DNA from: Chitinophagaceae bacterium
Lineage (GTDB): Bacteria; Bacteroidota; Bacteroidia; Chitinophagales; Chitinophagaceae
Assembly: GCA_018061385.1 (NCBI GenBank)
Contig: JAGOUF010000155.1
Span: 1 to 6,154, forward strand
Length of the DNA: 6,154 nt
Direction of reading: 5' to 3'
Positions 1-6,154 of the stretch are shown one piece after another. The notes under the pieces were generated by a model, which worked only from the letters and a program-made list of their open reading frames with translations, had not been told where the DNA came from and did not search any database. How positions within the stretch are numbered: position 1 is the first letter of the stretch; each line of letters starts with the position of its first letter. Made by a program: the position numbers and the translations under genes.

Positions 1-23
1 TTTATTGGTAATAAAACTTGTCA
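1..23 (-). other. In-frame TGA followed by continued epimerase reading frame to the window edge
   Basis: Read on the minus strand, the codons after LNRR are TGA CAA GTT TTA TTA CCA ATA and then AA at the window edge, giving stop-QVLLPI. From memory, Bacteroidota AGE proteins typically read [26 protein letters not shown]-like sequence here, so the TGA sits where a glycine is expected and the frame after it stays homologous. A single G-to-T change (GGA to TGA) would explain it. The ORF end at 21 is therefore probably not the natural end of the gene, which should continue left of the window. Confidence 0.7.
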
Positions 24-1133
24 TCTTCTATTTAAATATCCAAACCATTCACAATTTTCTGTATCTTTAAAATGTTGCCAAGTATAATTGTCTACCTTGT
101 TAAACCATTGTAAACACTCATCATTTTGTGTTAAGGCATAACCCTTTGCCAATGCAACCAATGCTTCAACATGCACCCACCATAATTTTTGATCCCACTC
201 TAACTGTTGTGGTGGATTGTTAAGTATATCTAGGAAATAAAATATTCCACCATGTTCTTTATCCCATCCATATTCTAAGGTTTGCAACACAATTGAACAT
301 GCTTTATTAATTAAGGCTGTGTCGTTGTTGCGTTTGGCCAAATCCATAATAAACCACATCGCTTCAATAGCATGACCTGGATTGATTAATCTGCCTTCAA
401 AACTGTTGCAAAAACTGCCATCTTCATATACATTTTCTAATATTAAACCAGAAGAGGGTTGATAAAATACTTCCATTACTTCGTGTATAACAGTTGGTAT
501 AAAACTGTTTACTCTATCGCTACCAATAATATGTTCTAACTCTAACGCAAGATTGCATAAAATCATTGGTAGAGAGAAGTTTTTTAAATTTCTTGTACCA
601 GGAAAATTTTTGTTATAACTACCTTTTGAATTGTCTTTTCTTGCAATTATATTGTTAAATGTATCTACTGCTATTTGCTTGTATCTACTATTTGGAGATG
701 CTTTATCTAAAGCAGCAAATGCCATACAAGCAAAACAATCGCTAAAAATATTGTATGGTTGAACTAGTGGAGTTCCGTCAGCAGTTAATGAAAAATACCA
801 ATTTCCTTGTTCATCTCTTCCATGTTTTTCTAAAAAGTTGGCTCCATGAATGGCCATTTCTAACCATTCTGCTTTGGCTTCAACTTGAGTGTACATGTAG
901 CTAAAACACCATACTTCACGGCCTTGTAGCCAAATAAACTTATCGGTATCATAAACTTCTCCTGTTCTATCTAAACAAGTAAAGTATCCTCCGTTAATTT
1001 CATCTTTACTAAAATTTAGCCAGAAGGGTAAAATATTCTGCAAAAGCTCTTGCTTATACTGATTGGCATAGCTGCTCAATAGTTCTTTATCTAGCAATAT
1101 AGGTTGTTCTGTAGATGCAATCGTTGTAACCAC
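21..1133 (-). CDS. AGE/RnBP-family N-acylglucosamine 2-epimerase, stopped early by an in-frame TGA
   Basis: This is a cytoplasmic (alpha/alpha)6-barrel epimerase of the AGE family, whose members interconvert GlcNAc and ManNAc or isomerise related sugars. Family motifs are clear: FIWLQGREVWCFS (residues 67-79), NPGHAIEAMW (251-260) with His254 aligning to the first catalytic histidine (His248 in pig, His239 in Anabaena), and KLWWVHVEAL (316-325). The start is GTG at 1133: an in-frame TAG lies 12 codons upstream, no ATG lies between, and the family's N-terminal helix begins soon after, at SYANQYKQELL. The frame stops after EWFGYLNRR at residue 370. Relatives are roughly 390-410 residues long and continue to an FHVPR segment carrying the second catalytic histidine (His372/His382), so the visible ORF lacks an essential part. 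The codons after the TGA still read family-like residues (see 1-23). The gene is divergent from the ROK regulator at 1278, which probably controls it. The exact substrate cannot be told from sequence alone. Confidence 0.9.
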   Translation of the reverse strand: MVTTIASTEQPILLDKELLSSYANQYKQELLQNILPFWLNFSKDEINGGYFTCLDRTGEVYDTDKFIWLQGREVWCFSYMYTQVEAKAEWLEMAIHGANFLEKHGRDEQGNWYFSLTADGTPLVQPYNIFSDCFACMAFAALDKASPNSRYKQIAVDTFNNIIARKDNSKGSYNKNFPGTRNLKNFSLPMILCNLALELEHIIGSDRVNSFIPTVIHEVMEVFYQPSSGLILENVYEDGSFCNSFEGRLINPGHAIEAMWFIMDLAKRNNDTALINKACSIVLQTLEYGWDKEHGGIFYFLDILNNPPQQLEWDQKLWWVHVEALVALAKGYALTQNDECLQWFNKVDNYTWQHFKDTENCEWFGYLNRR

Positions 1134-1277
1134 AATTAAATAATTAATATTAATTACTAAGTTATTCTACAATATTAATAATTCTTTTTAAAATAGCGTA
1201 ACTTTTTTAAAATATTTATTTTGTTTGAATACTTATTACTGTTCTTAAGCTGCTTTATATAGTATTAACTTAGCAGC
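1134..1277. promoter_or_regulatory. Divergent intergenic region between epimerase and ROK regulator
   Basis: These 144 bases separate two divergent starts, so they must hold both promoters and are the natural place for operators of the ROK repressor. The region is extremely AT-rich. I could not find a convincing Bacteroidota promoter (TTG at -33, TAnnTTTG at -7) on either strand. Neither start codon has a Shine-Dalgarno sequence, which is normal for this phylum. Confidence 0.6.
1141..1156. promoter_or_regulatory. 16-bp perfect palindrome, candidate operator
   Basis: TAATTAATATTAATTA is a perfect 16-bp inverted repeat lying 7 bases upstream of the epimerase GTG start. Its core AATATTAAT (1146-1154) recurs at 1171-1179, 25 bases further on. 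A repressor bound here would block epimerase transcription or early elongation. ROK repressors bind AT-rich inverted repeats, but in sequence this AT-rich a palindrome of this size can arise by chance, so the assignment is tentative. Confidence 0.3.
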
Positions 1278-2507
1278 ATGACAACTGCACATCAACTTTT
1301 TGAAGTTTTTTCATCTGAAAGTGTTGCATCTGGTGTAGCACACAAGAATAAAGCTTTAAAAAAAGCCATTATTAACCAGATAGACAATAGTGGCGATATG
1401 ACCATTGCCGATTTAGCCAAGGAATTGGCAATTAGTACACCCAAAATTACAAGCCTTGTAAACGAACTTATTGAAGATGGTTTAATACAAGATGAAGGTA
1501 AATTAGATTCTACCGGTGGTCGTAGAGCCAATGTTTATGGCTTAGTAAGTGATGCATGCTATTTTATTGGAGTTGATGTAAAAAGATTTGGAATAAATAT
1601 TGGTTTGTTAGATTTTAAAAAACACTTGGTTAGCATTAATGAGAATATTCCATACACAATGGAAAATACTCAAGAATCGTTAAACGATTTAATCAACTGC
1701 ATTAAGAGTTTTATTAAAGAACAAAAATTAGGGAAACATAAAATTTTAGGAATTGGTATCAACTTATCAGGTAGAATAAATAACAATACTGGATATAGTT
1801 ATAGCTTTTTTCATTTTAATGAAGAGCCATTAAGCCAAACGCTTGAAAAGGCTTTGGGCATAAGAACATTTTTAGAAAATGATTCAAGAGCAATGGCTTA
1901 TGGAGAATTTTGTAGCGGTGTTGTTAGTAACGAAAAAAATGTACTTTTTATTAATCTTGATTATGGTACAGGCTTGGGCATTTTGGTAGATGGTAAATTA
2001 TATTACGGCAAATCTGGATTTAGTGGAGAGTTTGGACACATGCCTTTTTTTAACAATGAAATAATTTGCCAATGTGGTAAGAAAGGTTGTTTAGAAACGG
2101 AGGTTTCTGGTTTGGCATTGTTAAGATTGTTGAAGGATAAATTGAATGAAGGCTCGTCATCTGTCCTATTTAAAAAAGGGAAAAAAATCGAAGATATCAA
2201 GTTAAATGATCTTGTAGAAGCAGCACTTAAAGAAGATATGTTGGTAATTGAATTATTGGCTGAATTTAGTGAGAAGTTGGGCCGTGCATTGGCTGTCTTA
2301 ATTAATCTATTAAATCCAGAGTTGGTTATTTTAGGTGGTACAATTTCTAGAACTGGTGATTATATTAAACTTCCTGCAAGAACTGCTTTAAACAAATTCT
2401 CCTTGAGTTTAGTAAACAGCGATACACAATTTAAAGTAACCAAATTGGCCGAAAAAGCAGGTGTTATGGGTGGCTGCTTAATTGCAAGAAATAAAATTTT
2501 AAGTTAA
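1278..2507 (+). CDS. ROK-family transcriptional repressor (NagC/XylR/Mlc type)
   Basis: This is a sugar-responsive DNA-binding regulator. Residues 25-75 form a winged helix-turn-helix (MTIADLAKELAISTPKITSLVNELIEDGLI), followed by the wing-like STGGRRANVYGL at 78-89. Residues 96-405 are the ROK sugar-kinase-like fold, with the sugar-binding END at 200-202, DYGTGLG at 228-234, and the ROK zinc/sugar motif GEFGHM...CQCGKKGCLE at 250-273 (His254, Cys264, Cys266, Cys271). The kinase phosphate-binding motif DxGGT is replaced by DVKRF (100-104), so this is a regulator rather than a kinase. The length of 409 residues is normal for ROK repressors. The ATG at 1278 leaves the helix-turn-helix complete. 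It is divergent from the AGE epimerase, so the likely effector is an amino sugar or sugar phosphate of that pathway; this is inferred from context only. Confidence 0.93.
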   Translation: MTTAHQLFEVFSSESVASGVAHKNKALKKAIINQIDNSGDMTIADLAKELAISTPKITSLVNELIEDGLIQDEGKLDSTGGRRANVYGLVSDACYFIGVDVKRFGINIGLLDFKKHLVSINENIPYTMENTQESLNDLINCIKSFIKEQKLGKHKILGIGINLSGRINNNTGYSYSFFHFNEEPLSQTLEKALGIRTFLENDSRAMAYGEFCSGVVSNEKNVLFINLDYGTGLGILVDGKLYYGKSGFSGEFGHMPFFNNEIICQCGKKGCLETEVSGLALLRLLKDKLNEGSSSVLFKKGKKIEDIKLNDLVEAALKEDMLVIELLAEFSEKLGRALAVLINLLNPELVILGGTISRTGDYIKLPARTALNKFSLSLVNSDTQFKVTKLAEKAGVMGGCLIARNKILS

Positions 2508-2533
2508 TAGATACTATTTCTATATTGGTATAT

Positions 2534-2576
2534 AAAGCAAAAGAGTTGAATGTAAAACATTCAACTCTTTTGCTTT
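2534..2576. terminator. Bidirectional intrinsic terminator, perfect 20-bp stem
   Basis: The arms 2534-2553 and 2557-2576 are exact reverse complements (20 bp) around a 3-base AAA loop. The core reads AGAGTTGAATGT/ACATTCAACTCT, and both outer ends are A-rich on one side and T-rich on the other, so each transcript leaves the hairpin through a U-rich run. It lies 26 bases after the ROK stop and 15 bases before the stop of the convergent secreted-protein gene, as expected for a shared terminator. Confidence 0.88.
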
Positions 2577-2591
2577 GATGAAAGAAGCGTA

Positions 2592-4204
2592 TTACAATTT
2601 TATTAATTGTAAAGTAGTTACTTCGTTGTTATTTTCAACATCTTTTACTGTAACAAATAATGAACCTTTTGGTAATTGTATAGTTGGTAAAATAATTGTG
2701 TTATCTCCAACGGTAACTGTATAAAATTTTCCATAAACAACTTTGCCACTTGCATCGGTAATATTGATTTGTATGTTTTTCTTTTCTGCTGTTTGAATAC
2801 TTAAACCAATATTGTTACGTACAGGATTTTCTAATGCTTTTACAGTTAACATTCCTTTAGTTGTGTACTCAACTACTTGAATATTAGATAAACTAAATTT
2901 ACCATCTTTATCAAGTTGCTTTAGGCGATAATAGCTTTTGCCATTTAATAATTTACTATCATCAAAACTATAATTTAATGCTTCATTGCTAGTGCCATTT
3001 AAAGTTTTACTATTCATAAATCCAATAGAAGAAAAGTCTTTTCCATTAACAGATTTTTGAATTTCAAAACCTTTGTTGTTTGTTTCAGATAAAGTAGTCC
3101 AACTTATTAAAACTGATTTATTTTTTAGTGAAGCATTAAAGCTTGAAATGTTTACAGGCAATACTCCTGCATCGGTTTTAGTAGCTTGTAAACCGTTGTT
3201 GGTAGATAATTGGAAAATAGTAAAAGTATTGTCTCCATTGTCTTTATACGCTGCATCACCTGTGCCATTTGCGTTGGAAACATAAATAGAGGCATCGCCT
3301 ATAGAATCAATACCATAGGTAGTAACTAAAGCCTCATCGGTTACGTTGAGCATTTTTACCCTTAAACCAGCGTTACTATTGTTGCCACCAGCAAAAATTA
3401 AAAACTTATTGTTGTTAGAAGTTGTTAGAAGTTTTAATCCTCCATACCCATTAGAAGCTTGCCCATTACCAACACCATCTGTAGTAGCAAATGCCAAAGC
3501 ACCAGTTCTTGTATTACCAGTTTTTGTACCAACGGTTACTCTTCTTGCTGGACCACCGCCCATGTTTAACCATAAATCTGATGTTAAACTGTTGGTTATT
3601 GGCTCTACAGTTCTATTTGCCCATTGAACATTGGTAGTAGCTATATTAATATTACTCTCTAAAAAAAAGTTTAGTCCATTTACTGTGTTTAACATGTAAA
3701 TGTTAATGGCATTAGATGTTGTACCAGAACCACTTGCATATAAAATAGTGTTGTTGCCAGTGCCAGAAATTCCAAAAGCATCTCCACAACGTTCTGTTAC
3801 AGTAAAATCTGCACAAAGTGTTGGCGTGCTTGCTTGATCGGCCCAACGATAAATTTTTACTTGACCAGCACCTGTAGCTAAAGAGATGGCATAAATAACA
3901 CCATCACTTGTCACTCTAATTTTATTAGCCTTAAACGACTCGGCTCCCCAGCCTGTTGTGTTTAATTGACCAACTTCGGCACCTGTAGCAGGATTTACAA
4001 TAAATATGCGATCATTTCTTTTCGATACCAACAACCTATCAGTTGCAGGATTGTAAGCAATACTTGCAACGTTGTTGTCATTGGTAAACCAAGCATAATC
4101 AGTTGCATTGGCAAGCTTTACCCATTGTGAAGTTAATGGTTGTGTTGTGCATATCCTACAAAACTTAGGATAACACCCAAAATTAAAGTGTACATTTTTT
4201 TCAT
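2592..4204 (-). CDS. Type IX-secreted protein with beta-propeller-like region; frameshift at the signal-peptide junction
   Basis: This is an exported protein of unknown role. Residues are numbered in the long mature frame, which as an uninterrupted ORF reaches back to a TTG at 4211. Residues 26-345 are a Gly/Asn/Thr-rich beta region with propeller-blade-like strands (VASIAYNPATDRLLVSKRND, then IFIVNPATGAEVGQL) resembling DUF4623-type proteins. Residues 351-448 are the common Bacteroidota Ig/FN3-like module (LPVNISSFNA, NNKGFEIQKSVNG, YYRLKQLDKDGKF). Residues 455-539 are a Por-type C-terminal sorting domain (LENPVRNNIGL, ITDASGKVVYGK, LPKGSLFVTV), which directs export by the type IX system and usually surface anchoring or release. 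The first 23 codons of the long frame are not a signal peptide. A perfect one starts at ATG 4204 in another frame and joins after a small indel near 4140-4147. The gene stands alone: its promoter is in 4205-4533 and its terminator is at 2534-2576. Ligand or enzymatic activity is unknown; I see no catalytic motif. Confidence 0.85.
4133..4204 (-). other. Out-of-frame Sec signal peptide of the secreted protein
   Basis: ATG at 4204 opens a 23-codon frame beginning MKK and continuing MYTLILGVILSFVGYAQ, then HNH and TAA at 4133-4135. It has a lysine-rich start, a hydrophobic core and a GYA-Q signal peptidase I site, which is a textbook Sec signal peptide. The mature protein resumes as QPLTSQWVKLANA in another frame. 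In the minus-strand stretch GCACAACACAACCA, removing one CA (or adding one base) would give an uninterrupted AQQPLTSQW. As written, translation from this ATG ends after 23 residues. Confidence 0.85.
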
Positions 4205-4533
4205 AAAGCAATAATTTTAATTTGAAGCATGAAAATAAATATTTTTATTAAGTATTCATAGTTTTTTTAAAAAATTAATAAACTATTTTAATTAGTCTGA
4301 ATAAGAACGATAATAAAAATGTTGTTGAAATAGGATAAATGATAAGTTAAATTAAAGGCAGTAATACTTTAACTTCAATAAGTAACAGATCAATAACTTT
4401 AAATGGAGATTTGTAATAAGCTCTATTTTTTAAATATTTCAGCCATGTTTTCCAATATCTTTATACATGTTTTTGAAGGCCTTCTTTTTATAATTTAATC
4501 AACTAATAACTCTCCTCTCAATAAATAAGTAGT
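4205..4533. promoter_or_regulatory. Divergent intergenic region, no gene found
   Basis: These 329 bases lie between the divergent secreted-protein gene and the amidohydrolase gene and must hold both promoters. They are strongly AT-rich with A and T runs. I found no coding frame, RNA gene or riboswitch that I can support. The only compact structured element is a GC-containing 10-bp palindrome at 4475-4484. A weak -7-like TGTTTTTG occurs at 4468-4475 but lacks a matching -33 TTG. Confidence 0.5.
4475..4484. promoter_or_regulatory. 10-bp palindrome GAAGGCCTTC upstream of the amidohydrolase
   Basis: GAAGGCCTTC is a perfect inverted repeat with a GGCC centre inside otherwise AT-rich sequence, 49 bases before the amidohydrolase ATG. 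A binding site for a dimeric regulator near the promoter is possible. It has no loop, so it is a poor hairpin. The evidence is positional only. Confidence 0.2.
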
Positions 4534-5769
4534 ATGAAAATCAACTCAACCCGTTTACAGCAACACTTTGAAGCGATGAGTCTTATTGGAAAAATTGGTG
4601 AAACTGGTACTAACAGACCGGCACATTCTGCTGATGAAAAGAAAGCTTTTGAGTTGGCTGCATCGTGGATGCAAGAAGCTGGCATGACTACAAAGATTGA
4701 CAATTTTGGAAACCTCATTGGTCACTTGCAAGGCTCAAAGCCAGAATTGCCAGTGTTGATGATGGGCTCTCATCTAGATTCTCAACCTTATGGAGGAAGG
4801 TTTGATGGGGTTGCAGGAGTATTGTGTGCAATTGAAGTTGTAAAAGTTTTATTCGATAATAATATTATACCTGAACGTAGTATTGAAGTTATTTCATTTG
4901 CCGATGAAGAAGGTTGGCGTTTTAATAAGGGCTTATTTGGTAGCAAAGGAATATTGGGAAAATTAGAGGAAGATGATTTACAACGTAAAGATGCGAATGG
5001 AATTACTAGAGAACAAGCATTGAAAGAGTTTGGCTGCGATATAACAAAATTTAAAGAAGATGAATACAAACCAGGAAGCATTTTTTGTTTTCTTGAATTA
5101 CATATAGAACAAGGGCCAGTGTTGGACAATGCTAATAAACCAATTGGAATTGTATCTGGAATTTCTGGTCCATTGTGGTTAACTGTAAAATTAAAAGGAA
5201 TGGCAGGCCATGCAGGAAGTGTGCCAATGGCTATACGTCAAGATGCAATGGTGGGTGCTGCAGAAATTATTGTAGCATTGAATGAAATTGCCAATCAGGT
5301 TCCTGGAGCACCAACAGTTGGAACAGTTGGTACATTAACTGTTTTTCCAGCAAGTAGAAATATAATTGCAGAAGAGGTAGCGTTTACAGTTGATTTACGT
5401 GATATTGATTTAGATAGACGACACCGTTACGAAAAACAATTGATGGATAAAATTGAAGGAATCACTCAAAAACACAAACTCACATATACAATATCAGAAG
5501 ATACCAATAGTGAACCAAGATATTGTGCCAATTGGATAAAAGACATTATTCATCAGCAATGTGAAGCATTAAATTTAGATGCACCAGAGTTAATGAGTGG
5601 CCCATTTCATGATTCTTTACCTATGTCGTATGCTTGTGACTATGGAATGATCTTTATTAGAAGTAAAGATGGCATTAGCCATAACCCTTTAGAATATTCT
5701 TCTTACGAAGATTTAGCAATTGGTACTGAAGTTTTATTAGGAACTGTTATTGAAATTCTAAAAAAGTAA
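4534..5769 (+). CDS. M20-family Zn-dependent amidohydrolase (N-carbamoyl-amino-acid hydrolase / allantoate amidohydrolase group)
   Basis: This is a cytoplasmic dinuclear metal hydrolase that cleaves carbamoyl or ureido C-N bonds. The family includes L-N-carbamoylases (HyuC/AmaB), allantoate amidohydrolase (AllC) and beta-ureidopropionase. Motifs in order are: GSHLDSQPYGGRFDGVAGV (residues 78-96) with metal ligands His80 and Asp91 and Asp82 of the HxD pair; SFADEEGWRF (121-130) with catalytic Glu125 and ligand Glu126; LELHIEQGPVL (187-197) with His190; the dimerisation-domain motif GMAGHAGSVPM (222-232) with His226; SRNIIAEE (274-281) and DLRD (287-290) with the conserved substrate-contacting Asn276 and Arg289; GPFHDS (356-361); and SHNPLEYSS (382-390) with His383. 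All catalytic positions are intact and the 411-residue length is normal. The ATG start leaves the usual short N-terminal helix; no Shine-Dalgarno is seen. No hydantoinase, allantoinase or dihydropyrimidinase lies beside it in this window, so the substrate stays open. Confidence 0.93.
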   Translation: MKINSTRLQQHFEAMSLIGKIGETGTNRPAHSADEKKAFELAASWMQEAGMTTKIDNFGNLIGHLQGSKPELPVLMMGSHLDSQPYGGRFDGVAGVLCAIEVVKVLFDNNIIPERSIEVISFADEEGWRFNKGLFGSKGILGKLEEDDLQRKDANGITREQALKEFGCDITKFKEDEYKPGSIFCFLELHIEQGPVLDNANKPIGIVSGISGPLWLTVKLKGMAGHAGSVPMAIRQDAMVGAAEIIVALNEIANQVPGAPTVGTVGTLTVFPASRNIIAEEVAFTVDLRDIDLDRRHRYEKQLMDKIEGITQKHKLTYTISEDTNSEPRYCANWIKDIIHQQCEALNLDAPELMSGPFHDSLPMSYACDYGMIFIRSKDGISHNPLEYSSYEDLAIGTEVLLGTVIEILKK

Positions 5770-5826
5770 TGCAATTGAACAACAAAGGTTGAAAAAATAT
5801 TTTATAATTGTTAGCCAGTTATTGAT

Positions 5827-6154
5827 TTATTCTTTCACTTCTTGTTCATTATCCTTATGTATTTCACTAATGTAATCATCTTTTAAATAATCGTAAAAAG
5901 AGTGTCTTGCAAATAAGCTTGTAATTAAATTTGAGCATAGTGCTGTAAGCATAATATAAAAAATTACATTATGGCTATTGGTCATTTCAAGTACTATAAT
6001 GGATGATGTAAAAGGGCTTTTGGTAACACTAGTTAAAAAGCCAGTCATACCACATAAAATAAGCAAATTAGTTTCGCTGTTTGTAAGGCTAAATAAGCCT
6101 GCAGTATATGCACCAATGCTTGCACCTGCACTTAATGCTGGTGCAAATATGCCA
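5827..6154 (-). CDS. CLC-type voltage-gated chloride channel / H+-Cl- exchanger, C-terminal part
   Basis: This is an integral inner-membrane anion channel or exchanger. The frame is open to the window edge, so the N-terminal majority lies to the right. The visible 108 residues begin with GIFAPALSAGASIGAYTAGL, the CLC GxFxP selectivity-filter segment with its following helix. GMTGFLTSVTKSPFTSSIIV and LEMT come next, matching the conserved GMAAxxxxxxxxPLTxxxxxxEMT helices P and Q, then a hydrophobic stretch (VIFYIMLTALCSNLITSLFA) and HSFYDYL, which aligns with the helix-R tyrosine that lines the chloride pathway. The protein ends in a charged tail about 15 residues after that with TAA at 5827, so no CBS domain pair follows. 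It converges on the amidohydrolase gene with a 57-base gap and no clear hairpin. Channel versus exchanger cannot be decided, because the gating and proton glutamates lie outside the window. Confidence 0.92.
   Translation of the reverse strand, partial: GIFAPALSAGASIGAYTAGLFSLTNSETNLLILCGMTGFLTSVTKSPFTSSIIVLEMTNSHNVIFYIMLTALCSNLITSLFARHSFYDYLKDDYISEIHKDNEQEVKE

Noticed and set aside
21..23. UGA recoded as glycine, as in Absconditabacteria (SR1)/Gracilibacteria
   Set aside because: The other genes contain well over a thousand codons with many GGA/GGT glycines and no in-frame TGA, and the type IX sorting domain points to Bacteroidota, which use the standard bacterial code.
21..23. Selenocysteine codon in the epimerase
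   Set aside because: The position corresponds to glycine in relatives, not to a redox cysteine, and the sequence after the TGA that would hold a bacterial insertion hairpin is mostly outside the window.
1278..2507. ROK sugar kinase (glucokinase-like)
   Set aside because: It has an N-terminal winged helix-turn-helix and lacks the DxGGT phosphate-binding motif.
3411..3430. Perfect tandem duplication of GTTGTTAGAA
   Set aside because: The 10-bp repeat is not a multiple of three, but the protein frame (KLLTTSNNNKF) reads sensibly on both sides, so there is no sign of a recent duplication or frameshift.
3073..3627. Plus-strand open frames of 70 and 93 codons at 3073-3285 and 3346-3627
   Set aside because: They are antisense shadows of the secreted-protein gene; their proline/leucine-rich products show no recognisable domain.
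4209..4211. TTG start at 4211 for the secreted protein
   Set aside because: The peptide it would encode (MLYEKNVHFNFGCYPKF) has no family logic, whereas the overlapping frame from ATG 4204 encodes a perfect signal peptide. The TTG is just the upstream limit of the mature frame.
4468..4475. Bacteroidota -7 promoter element TGTTTTTG
   Set aside because: It has one mismatch to TAnnTTTG and no TTG at the proper -33 spacing; in T-rich sequence this is expected by chance.
5770..5826. Terminator between the amidohydrolase and the CLC gene
   Set aside because: Only a 4-bp CAAC/GTTG stem and a CAATTG hexamer are present, too weak to call.
6064..6066. TTG start for a short 79-residue membrane protein
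   Set aside because: The frame is open to the window edge and the residues before this codon carry the CLC GxFxP motif, so this is an internal leucine codon of a longer gene.

Overview
The window looks like a chromosomal segment of a Bacteroidota bacterium, most likely of the Chitinophagaceae/Chitinophagales type. The reasons are low GC content, start codons without Shine-Dalgarno sequences, and a secreted protein that ends in a type IX secretion (Por) sorting domain preceded by the 'LPVxxxxFxA...NNKGFEIQxSxNGxxF...YYRLKQxDxDGKF' module typical of that phylum. No transposase, integrase, phage gene, tRNA, rRNA or CRISPR array is visible.

Layout. (1) Positions 1-1133, minus strand: an AGE/RnBP-family N-acylglucosamine 2-epimerase, with an in-frame TGA at 21-23 just before the family's catalytic C-terminal segment. 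(2) 1134-1277: a very AT-rich divergent intergenic region with a 16-bp perfect palindrome, a possible operator. (3) 1278-2507, plus strand: a ROK-family transcriptional repressor of NagC/XylR/Mlc type. (4) 2534-2576: a perfect 20-bp hairpin that serves as a bidirectional terminator between convergent genes. (5) 2592-4204, minus strand: a type IX-secreted protein with a probable beta-propeller-like (DUF4623-like) N-terminal part, whose signal peptide is in a different frame from the mature protein. (6) 4205-4533: a divergent intergenic region with no gene. (7) 4534-5769, plus strand: an M20-family Zn-dependent amidohydrolase (N-carbamoyl-amino-acid hydrolase / allantoate amidohydrolase / beta-ureidopropionase group). 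(8) 5827-6154, minus strand: the C-terminal end of a CLC-type chloride channel or transporter, cut by the window edge.

How the genes fit together. The one clear functional pairing is the divergent epimerase and ROK regulator, which suggests local control of an amino-sugar (or related sugar) isomerisation step by a sugar-sensing repressor. The secreted protein, the amidohydrolase and the CLC protein look like independent single-gene units separated by divergent or convergent gaps; nothing here ties them into one pathway.

The most notable observations are two apparent coding lesions. One is an in-frame TGA in the epimerase, after which the same frame continues with family-like sequence to the window edge. 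The other is a small indel at the signal-peptide cleavage site of the secreted protein. They could be genuine mutations, unusual translation events or sequence errors. I see no convincing novel multi-gene system in this window.
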